Source: Bradyrhizobium elkanii WSM2783
GTDB taxonomy: Bacteria; Pseudomonadota; Alphaproteobacteria; Rhizobiales; Xanthobacteraceae
Reading direction: 5' to 3'
Assembly (NCBI RefSeq): GCF_000472865.1
Contig: NZ_AXAP01000018.1
Location: 54,054 to 118,053, forward strand
DNA: 64,000 nt
Of the stretch, positions 35,175 through 42,497 are shown piece by piece. The stretch's first letter is position 1; every line of letters starts with the position of its first letter. The notes beneath the pieces were generated by a model, which was given only the letters and a program-made list of their open reading frames with translations, was not told where the DNA came from and made no database searches. Position numbers and translations under genes: made by a program.

Positions 35175-35871
35175 GATCGCGAGGCTCCCAATTCTTGGTG
35201 CTGTGCCGTACTCGAATCCAGCTAGCGCGAGTTTTCAGGTAGCATGAGACTACTACAAGTTGTTTGCACTTGCAGTATCCATTCCCGGATCTATCGAAAC
35301 TTCGTGTCCCGGAGCGCCGGAAGCCGAAAAAACCTCAATGATTCCGCAGCCGGTGCGACACATGAAACGGTCGCGTGGGACTCAAAAGAGCATCTAGGAT
35401 GAGCATGATTCATCCGAACGGTGCGGCGCCGCCGAGATGCCATCGCAGGCGATCACGAGGCGACGGTGTTGGCCTGCGACACCGTGGGCTCCCGAAGAAG
35501 TCGTCCTGATGGGACGGCAGCTGAGATCGCAGCTGGGCTCGTCGCGAAACTGCAACATTAGGCACACCTGCGGAGCGCTTGCCTGGTCCAGCTTGCCCGA
35601 CAGTCGCTTCCTGACATCCGGCCGTCAAAGGGTGGATCCCCGTATTGTGGCGGGCACCACAGCAGTGGGCGGAGCCAGAAGCGACAACCATTGGATGAGT
35701 GGTTGTCTTCACCGAGCCGGGTTCGTCCCGGTTGCCTGCACATTCGGGCTGCCTACCAGCACGTCGGCTACCGGCCCAATACCAGACTTGGCCGCTGCGA
35801 TCACATGATCGATCTCGCCTTATGATGCACAGCGGACCAAGCCATCTGATTTGCTTGCGACGCATGCGGCG
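35175..35871. other. 700-base stretch with no recognised gene
   Basis: Both strands contain open frames, but none has family-like sequence, a good ribosome binding site or third-position bias that stands out. It holds the promoter of the two-gene operon near 35190-35300, which is AT-richer. Degraded coding sequence is possible but not identified. Confidence 0.4.
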
Positions 35872-36114
35872 TCAGCGGTGGTGCGGCCTGACACGAATTG
35901 TCGGGACGGTCGCAAAGTCGGGATTGGCAGCGCAATAGGCCATGCGGCCTGATGCGGTAGCCTGACATTGCTGGTAGTTGGTGAAGCTACAATCGCCGGT
36001 GCCGGCAAACTCTTCGCCTTGGAGGCAATACCGGTACTCGCTAGCTGCGACCGGGGTTACGCCAGTTGCGAGGACGGTCGCGGACGTCGCGAGAGCAAGA
36101 AGGAAGCTACGCAT
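35872..36114 (-). CDS. DUF3551 family secreted protein
   Basis: An 80-residue exported protein: signal peptide to about ASA/ASEYR, then YRYCLQGEEFAGTGDCSFTN and YQQCQATASGRMAYCAANP. The four cysteines and the QCQATASGR motif are the DUF3551 signature. The family is abundant in Bradyrhizobium and of unknown function. ATG 36114 follows a GAGAAAGATG context. Confidence 0.88.
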   Translation of the reverse strand: MRSFLLALATSATVLATGVTPVAASEYRYCLQGEEFAGTGDCSFTNYQQCQATASGRMAYCAANPDFATVPTIRVRPHHR

Positions 36115-36361
36115 CTTTCTCTCCCACGTTGAAGTGCCCCACGCGACGCTGGGACCAAACGTGTGGGTTCGACGTGAACTGGCTCACATCACTGGATTAA
36201 AATTTTCGAGATTAACTGCGCAGATGCGTTACAGCCTTTTTGTGGACCGGCGGCCAAGGTGATTGCAGACTGGTGCGATACAGCCGCCACGACATCTTGG
36301 TAGACGTCCATGAAAGACTGGCGCAATCTCCTGCGTTGTCATGCTCACGAGGAGCAGTCAA

Positions 36362-36661
36362 ATGAAGGCCACGTCAGCGCTCGCAGCATTGGTGCTTTCG
36401 CTTGCCCCGGCTTGCGGCGCACAGGCATCCACGTTCGGTCATTGGTGCGAGCGGGCGGTGAAACAGCGGATGCTGCCGCCCTCGGCGTATCGCCGGGTCA
36501 ACCTCATCGAATGGCAGCAGCCGGTCTTCTTCACGCCCTATTTTGCCTGGCCTCCGCAGCAGCCGCACAGCCGCCTCGAGGCGTTCGTAGAGTATGACCT
36601 TCACAACAGGTTCGGCGTTCCGCTGCGGTCGATGGCCAAGTGCGTCTATGGTCGAGATTAG
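36362..36661 (+). CDS. Small secreted hypothetical protein
   Basis: A 99-residue protein with a signal peptide (MKATSALAALVLSLAPACGA, cleavage near AQA) and a mature part with HWCERAVKQRMLPPSAY and a C-terminal Cys in MAKCVYGRD. The two cysteines may pair. ATG 36362 has gaggag 8 bases upstream. No family is recognised. Confidence 0.65.
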   Translation: MKATSALAALVLSLAPACGAQASTFGHWCERAVKQRMLPPSAYRRVNLIEWQQPVFFTPYFAWPPQQPHSRLEAFVEYDLHNRFGVPLRSMAKCVYGRD

Positions 36662-36692
36662 TGAAGGCGGAAAACGTGACACGTGCGTTTGT

Positions 36693-36727
36693 CATGAGTC
36701 CCAGCACGACATGTGCCGGGACTCATG
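36693..36727. terminator. Probable terminator between convergent genes
   Basis: catgagtcccagcac and gtgccgggactcatg pair over 15 bases with one mismatch around a 5-base loop. An A-rich run follows 10 bases later on the plus strand. It lies between a plus gene ending at 36661 and a minus gene ending at 36830. Confidence 0.5.
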
Positions 36728-36829
36728 AAGTAACCAAAAAACCTTCTTCGGTGTAGGGATACAAGCGCGGGTCTTGCGTTCTGCTTGCGCCACGAAAGCG
36801 GTTGGCCTTGATATGCCCTGTACCGCGAT

Positions 36830-38809
36830 TCAGGTGTGCGTCGGCCAGTGCCGCTCGCGGAACCAGTTGCGATATTCCGACGACATCTTTGCGCGCTGTG
36901 CCTGCGGCGCATGCCGCTTGCACGTGGATGCCTCCTCGCTGTTGTCAGGCGCGCCCCACCTCACCTCGACGCAGTCGTTCGGGTTATAGGCCATCTCGAA
37001 GCTCGGGGCCCGATCGAGGACCTCCTTGAGCGACAGCGTCCACTGCGAGCCGTCGCTGCGGGTGTAGGATATTTTTCGCGAGGCGAGTTCGGACGCTAGC
37101 ACCCCTTGCAGCTCGTTCTTCACATCCGCGATGTCCCTGCCGTTCGGCATCGCGTAGCGCGCCCCCCGCCGCACGACGCGATCAGGATAGCCCCGCACGA
37201 CGTCCATCGCGATCAACAGGCGGAAATCGCGCGCCGGTGTGGAGTAATCCTCCCAGGCTCCTGACGTCTCGAAGATCGAGGGGCCGTTAGGCATGGCCAC
37301 GTCGCCAGCCTGCTTCTCCTGATATTTTCGTCCGTTTTCGACCGAGGTCACACGCGTCTTCACCTGCTCGTTCAAACTCGCGATGGCGTCCGTCATCGCT
37401 TTCACGGGATCGAGCGGCTCGGGCGACATCACGTCATCCATGCGATCGTAAAAGTCGTCGGCACTCATCTTTGACTGATCGAGCGAAAAATCGGCGTACT
37501 GCGGATTGCTGGTGATTTCGGCGTTGGCCAACCGCCGCAACGAACCGCCTTTGTCGCGCGCGATCGGCCGGAAGTGCTTGAAACCCGGGCTGCCGAGCGC
37601 GGGATCGTGCACGAACAGGAAATTGCCACGCCAGAAGCGCTTTCGCGTGATCGACCCGTCCGGCTCGGCATCGACGGCGAGGAAGACGCCCGGCTTGCCG
37701 TCCATCTCCGGCACGCGATGAACGAGCATCAACACGTGTCCATAGGGATCGGCGTACACCGTGCCCGGGCGGAGCGTCTCTTGCGCCAGCGGAACGGTGT
37801 AGAAATCGGTGTTTTCGTCGCTCGCGGCGACCCGCACGGCGCCCGTATGCACGACGTCGCCGACGTCCCGCAGATATTCACTGAACGTCGTCGGCGGCTT
37901 TGGCTGCGGCTTCGGCGGAGCCGCAACGGGAGCTGGTGTCTGGGCCGACGGGGCGCCGCCGAACATGTTCAGGATCCTCGGCGTTTGCCCAGGCAGTGTG
38001 GCGTCGGCGATCGTCGCCGGCGCGATCTCCTGCTCGGGCGGCGCCGGCGGACGTGTCATCTCCGGATGCTCCATGTCGAACCACTGGTAGCATTTGGGCG
38101 CCCTGCCGCCGGTGCCGCGTGAGCAGTTGGAATAGCCGAACGGCAGCCCGACCTTGTAGGCAAAATAGGCGCGCAGGAAGTACACGAAGTCGGCGCAGTC
38201 GGGGCGAAGGCCGGTCTTCACGTTGTCTTCGCCGCGACCAAGATAGTTGAACAGGAAGTTGCGTGACCGATCGCGCAGGACTTCATGCCAGGCTTTCCAG
38301 GACAGATCCTGATCGGGCGGCGCGTCGAACAGTTTCTCGATCCACGCCGAGAACAAGGCTTCCGTCTCGTGATTCCAGCTGTTGCGCACCTTCCAGAAGC
38401 GGCCGGCCGGAATAGCCACAGGGTCCGGCTTGCGCGCGCTCACGGAGATATCGTGTGTGATCGTGCTGCAATCCGCCGTCGGGTGGTCGAGCGCGAGCGT
38501 GGCGTGCCACGTCCCCGCGGCCGGCGCGGCGACCTCGGCAAACCAGGAGTATGGCGCACCGCCGTGCCGATCAGACGATTTGGCCGCGACGCTTCCATCG
38601 GGCGCGACCAGCGCCATCACACCCTCGAGCGGCTTTTCGCTGACGATCATGACGCGCAGCGGCGCCCCCTTCCAAGGAGCGAACGGCGAGGGCAAGACCG
38701 ATATCCCGGCCATCTCCCCGCACGGGCCCGACGCCGCGTGGGCCGGCGATCCAACTGTTGCGAAAATGAACGCGGCTGTTGCAGCAGCAAACCGGCTGGC
38801 GAGATGCAT
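36830..38809 (-). CDS. Secreted 659-residue protein with putative NlpC/P60-like cysteine peptidase core
   Basis: A periplasmic or exported protein: signal peptide to about AHAASG, then a beta-sandwich-like region with cysteines. A central domain has PDCADFVYFLRAYFAYKVGL (Cys about residue 205) and, 150 residues on, DPYGHVLMLVHRVPE (His about 358). A Cys-Ala-Asp-Phe helix start paired with a GHV strand is the arrangement of papain-fold NlpC/P60 and CHAP enzymes. A Pro/Ala/Lys-rich linker lies between them. The C-terminal 200 residues are unassigned. Peptidase activity is inferred only from the motifs. ATG 38809 starts the signal peptide; an ATG 30 codons earlier gives none. Confidence 0.7.
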   Translation of the reverse strand: MHLASRFAAATAAFIFATVGSPAHAASGPCGEMAGISVLPSPFAPWKGAPLRVMIVSEKPLEGVMALVAPDGSVAAKSSDRHGGAPYSWFAEVAAPAAGTWHATLALDHPTADCSTITHDISVSARKPDPVAIPAGRFWKVRNSWNHETEALFSAWIEKLFDAPPDQDLSWKAWHEVLRDRSRNFLFNYLGRGEDNVKTGLRPDCADFVYFLRAYFAYKVGLPFGYSNCSRGTGGRAPKCYQWFDMEHPEMTRPPAPPEQEIAPATIADATLPGQTPRILNMFGGAPSAQTPAPVAAPPKPQPKPPTTFSEYLRDVGDVVHTGAVRVAASDENTDFYTVPLAQETLRPGTVYADPYGHVLMLVHRVPEMDGKPGVFLAVDAEPDGSITRKRFWRGNFLFVHDPALGSPGFKHFRPIARDKGGSLRRLANAEITSNPQYADFSLDQSKMSADDFYDRMDDVMSPEPLDPVKAMTDAIASLNEQVKTRVTSVENGRKYQEKQAGDVAMPNGPSIFETSGAWEDYSTPARDFRLLIAMDVVRGYPDRVVRRGARYAMPNGRDIADVKNELQGVLASELASRKISYTRSDGSQWTLSLKEVLDRAPSFEMAYNPNDCVEVRWGAPDNSEEASTCKRHAPQAQRAKMSSEYRNWFRERHWPTHT

Positions 38810-39222
38810 TTTGACAACCTTTCTGGAGGAGGCCGGAACCACATTCGGTCCTGCCGATCCCCACTCGGACGTCCATGGCTCAGCCGCCGCTACCTTCACG
38901 CGCCTTCACTGTCCCGGCCGAGGTCAGTTGCCACTCCAGCCGGCGTAGTTTTTCAAAGCAGAAGCCGAGCATGCGAATAACCGAGGACCACGATTGTCAC
39001 GCGAAACGCCGTAGATATGGCGAAAACCGGCACGGCGCGATTTTGTGAAGTGGTTGTTGCCGCGCCGCCACGCAGAGGTCAGTGATGCTGACCAATGCAG
39101 GATGTCCCTTTGGGTTCAGAAGCGGCGGTCGGGGCAGGCGCACGGCGACATCCGCCCTGGTTCTGACAGCCGACATGATGAAAGCGGAAGCGCGGTTCAG
39201 CTCAGGGGCCCAGCAGGCGACA

Positions 39223-39837
39223 TTACCCGAAGTCATTCCGTTGACAGAGGTACACCGTTCGTCCGCCCGCCTGCGCATCGTTCGTCGCGTGTTCCAGCAC
39301 GCCGAACCCAAAACGCGCGGTAAACATCTCGTATTCGGCAGGTGATAGGCTCGCGTGATACAGCGGATCGCCCCTGTATTCGCCGACGCTCTCACAGTGC
39401 TGCGGTCCGGTATTGAACATCAATATCGTTCCGACAGAGGCGTGGTCGGCAAAAACCGCAAACATTCTTCGCTGGTCGTCGTGATTAAGATGAAAGAAGC
39501 TGTCCCACGCGAGAATGCCGTCGAACCGCCGACCGAGCGACAATCGCCGCATATCCGCAACAATCCATTCTTGATCGGGCAGGCGATCACGGCAGAACGA
39601 GATCATCGTCGGTGAGGAATCGACGCCGGTCACGCGCAGTCCTCGTTCAATCATCTGCTGCGCAACCGGTTGCCCTGGACCGCAGCCGAGATCAAGCACC
39701 GTGGCGTCCTTGGCTAGTCGGCCGATGAAACGGTCGTGCCAGACCTTGTCGTTCCAACAGGCGTTCCGACGGTCGCGGTCCCACGCTGCTGCGTGCTTTT
39801 CGTAGTGAGGGATAATCTGGCTGGCGAGGTCACTCAT
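39223..39837 (-). CDS. Class I SAM-dependent methyltransferase
   Basis: A 204-residue methyltransferase. Motif I is VLDLGCGPGQPVA, followed by the acidic VTGVDSSPTMISF and motif with GILAWDSFFHL. The layout matches small Methyltransf_25-type enzymes. The substrate is unknown. It appears to be a single gene. Confidence 0.88.
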   Translation of the reverse strand: MSDLASQIIPHYEKHAAAWDRDRRNACWNDKVWHDRFIGRLAKDATVLDLGCGPGQPVAQQMIERGLRVTGVDSSPTMISFCRDRLPDQEWIVADMRRLSLGRRFDGILAWDSFFHLNHDDQRRMFAVFADHASVGTILMFNTGPQHCESVGEYRGDPLYHASLSPAEYEMFTARFGFGVLEHATNDAQAGGRTVYLCQRNDFG

Positions 39838-40120
39838 GCATAGGAAGTGGGAAGTTCTTCAGACTCTGTGCTGGGACTCACGTAACGGATTTGCGGCGAC
39901 GCAATAGGCGCCGATCGCCGGTTGCAGGACAATCCAGTGGATCGGGCGCCCAGGTGGTCAGCCTTACAAGCGGAAGCCGAACTTTTAGCTGCTGCCAGGA
40001 ATGTCCCAGGAGGGCAAAAATCCGGAGTAGGGCAAAGCCGGTGCCGTGAAGGCGGCGACGCGCCCTGACTGCGCGGCGGGGTTATGTACACGCTATAATT
40101 AGCCACTGAATGTCTCGAGC

Positions 40121-40310
40121 GGCATCCGGGACAAAGCCGACCACCCCAGTCTCGCCGTGGGAGAATGGCGTGCCGAACGGCTGATCGGATCAATCCGGCG
40201 TGAGTGTATCGACCACATCATTGTCTTGGGCGAGGCACATCTCCGCCGGATCCTGCGATCCTACGCCCGCTATTACAATGACATTAGAACCATTGGTCGT
40301 TGGATAAGGA
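40121..40310 (+). pseudogene. Transposase/integrase-core remnant
   Basis: The C-terminal part of an rve-type transposase is spread over shifted frames. GIRDK is in one frame, KPTTPVSPWENG in a second, AERLIGSIRRECIDHIIVLG through RSYARYYNDIRT in the first again, then HWSLDKDK in another. Each junction is explained by a 1-base indel (for example an extra A near 40132 and a missing base near 40171). The rest of the element is absent. Confidence 0.7.
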
Positions 40311-40718
40311 CAAGCGCGCAGACTCTTTCCGCCGATTGTGAACACGGAAAGTTTTTGGATTTCGCGCTAATCGCCATCCGGCCGCCGCCAAGTCCGGATG
40401 ACAGGGGCTCATGGCATGCACGCGCATGATCCATTGCCCCCCTGTCGCCGAATGTCTTGCCAGCGCTGCGCCCCTGTGCCGCCGGCTCGGCCTTTGCGAT
40501 CGAGCCCGAGAGCGCCAAGGTGAGCGCCGCGACCGCCTTGTCGGCTGTCTCGTCTACGAAGCCGTGACAAATTGACACGCTCCGCAGGCATGTGAGCCAC
40601 GTCACTTGTCAATGAGCAATTCTAGTACAAGGATTTATTCCGCTTTTGTACAGCGACAGCGAGTGCTCTGTAATTCCAGCTTGCCTTGTAATTTATTCTT
40701 TTTCGCTGGGAGTATTTC
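40311..40718. other. Spacer upstream of the lysin-lipase module
   Basis: Nothing recognised apart from the promoter region of the downstream gene. The last 130 bases (40590-40718) are clearly AT-rich relative to the rest and end in gggagtatttc before the ATG at 40719. Confidence 0.4.
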
Positions 40719-42407
40719 ATGGCCGGTGAGGACCGACGATCCGTCGAGCTTGCTTTTCTGCACCCTGCCATTCGAGAACGCGTGCAAGCCATCCAGCACG
40801 AACTGAACGGCGCAGGCTTCAACTTCCACATCTTTGAGGCCTTCCGGTCGCCGCAACGCCAGGCCTATCTCTATGCGCAAGGCCGCACCCGGCCGGGCAA
40901 CATTGTCACCTATGCGCGGCCATGGACGTCGTATCACCAATACGGGCTGGCAGTCGATTTCGTGCTCAAGACCAATGGCAATTGGGACTGGAGCGACGGC
41001 CGCGCTAACGCCGTGGCGTGGAAACAGCTTCATAAAATCGGCCGCGCGCATGGAATGGAGCCGCTGAATTTCGAGACCCCGCACCTGCAAATGGCGGGCT
41101 TGCGCGTCGAGAACCTTCACGCCGGACATTTGCCGCCCGGCGGCGACGCCGATTGGGCCGAAAATCTCGAAGCGGCCATTGCCGGATGGAGTGGATCGCC
41201 GCAGCCGCCGCCTGCGCCGATGGCCGTTTCGCGACCCGCGCTCGCGCCGGGCGCCGCGGTCACGGCGACAGCGGCGCCATCCGACGTCGACCGTCCCGCC
41301 AGTTCTGCGAGCACAGTCATGACTTCCAACAACTTCGCGCGAATTCAGCCTTTTATCGAGAAATGGGAAGGCGGCTACAGCAACCATCCCAGCGACCGGG
41401 GCGGGCCGACCAATATGGGGATCACGCTCGCGACGCTGCGGACCTGGCGCCAGAACGACAGCCTGACCGCGGAAGACGTCAAGCAACTGAGCCGCGACGA
41501 AGCCCGGCGCATCTTCAAGGCGCGTTATTATGACGTGGTGCGCGGCGACGACCTGCCGCTGCAGGTCGCCGCGGCCGTCTATAATGCCGCGGTGTTACAT
41601 GGCACCGGGCGATCCGCCGAGTTCCTGCAGAACTCGCTCGTGAGTTGCGGCGCGCAGGTGAGCGTCGACCGCATCATCGGCCCCGAGACGCTCGGCGCGG
41701 TAGGCGTGGTCGAGGTGCCGCGGCTCTGCAAGGTGTTCCTCGACATCGAGGACGCCTATTTTCGAGCGCTTCCCGAATTTCCAGTGTTCGGCAAGGGTTG
41801 GCTCAACCGGCTCAACGATATGCGGAGTTTCATCGCCACGCTCCCTGCCGAGCCCATAGTCGTCGCAACCGGAGGAACAACGGTGTCGGAACAGCCGAAG
41901 GCCCAGCCGTACGTGGCCGAAGTTCTCACGAAGATCGAAGAGTTGCTCGAACTGTTCGGTCAGAAGCCAAACCCGCCGATCGCCAGCACCACGCATCTGG
42001 CTGCGAACGACACGTTGTCCCGGATCGGCCAGATCGTCGACGTGCTGCGCCAACTTGGCCTTGGCGTTGCTCCGGTCCCCACCACCCCGGGCGCCGCTAC
42101 CACGAGGCCCCTGACGCCGGTCAACGGCGCGCTCGGGCAGACAATCGGCAATCTGCTCGACGGCAAGAAGAGCGCGATTGGAATCATCGGCAGCGTGCTG
42201 ACCGCGCTGCTTGGCGCGGTGGCGCCTGCTGCGGCGACGTCCGGAGCCGCCGGAGCGGCGGGTGGCCTCATGGGTATCCTCTCCACGCTTGGCGTTGCGG
42301 TCCCCTATCTGCAACCGATCATGCTCGGTCTCGCGGCGTGGGGCGCGCTCGGCAAATTCGACAAGTGGAGGGTCGCCGCCCAGGCGCAAGCGCCGAAGAC
42401 CGCTTGA
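40719..42407 (+). CDS. Chimeric peptidoglycan hydrolase: M15 peptidase plus GH108 muramidase with hydrophobic tail
   Basis: A 562-residue endolysin-like protein. Residues 10-130 are an M15/VanY-type peptidase with zinc ligands His73, Asp80 (HQYGLAVDF) and His122 (ETPHLQ). A Pro/Ala linker (160-200) leads to a GH108 lysozyme domain from about 205, with the catalytic Glu217 in EKWEGGYSNHPSDRGGP. A PG_binding_3-like region follows to about 370. After another linker, residues 470-550 are hydrophobic and Gly/Ala-rich, consistent with holin-like or membrane-inserting segments. No signal peptide is visible. Two cell-wall activities on one chain next to a DUF2235 lipase suggests an envelope-attack unit. 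Confidence 0.85.
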   Translation: MAGEDRRSVELAFLHPAIRERVQAIQHELNGAGFNFHIFEAFRSPQRQAYLYAQGRTRPGNIVTYARPWTSYHQYGLAVDFVLKTNGNWDWSDGRANAVAWKQLHKIGRAHGMEPLNFETPHLQMAGLRVENLHAGHLPPGGDADWAENLEAAIAGWSGSPQPPPAPMAVSRPALAPGAAVTATAAPSDVDRPASSASTVMTSNNFARIQPFIEKWEGGYSNHPSDRGGPTNMGITLATLRTWRQNDSLTAEDVKQLSRDEARRIFKARYYDVVRGDDLPLQVAAAVYNAAVLHGTGRSAEFLQNSLVSCGAQVSVDRIIGPETLGAVGVVEVPRLCKVFLDIEDAYFRALPEFPVFGKGWLNRLNDMRSFIATLPAEPIVVATGGTTVSEQPKAQPYVAEVLTKIEELLELFGQKPNPPIASTTHLAANDTLSRIGQIVDVLRQLGLGVAPVPTTPGAATTRPLTPVNGALGQTIGNLLDGKKSAIGIIGSVLTALLGAVAPAAATSGAAGAAGGLMGILSTLGVAVPYLQPIMLGLAAWGALGKFDKWRVAAQAQAPKTA

Positions 42408-42497
42408 CTGCGTGAAGCGGGAGCAGCCGGGACCGCGGCAGGCGGTCAAGCGCCACACCGCACCGCCGCCACGTGCGCCCTTAGCGTGGAGCGAAAA

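Noticed and set aside
35410..35865. Minus-strand 151-codon frame in the 35 kb gap
   Set aside because: Basic, cysteine-rich sequence with no family resemblance and no convincing ribosome binding site; treated as unrecognised spacer.
40273..40605. Minus-strand 110-codon frame next to the transposase remnant
   Set aside because: No recognised family and it partly overlaps the remnant; coding evidence is too weak.
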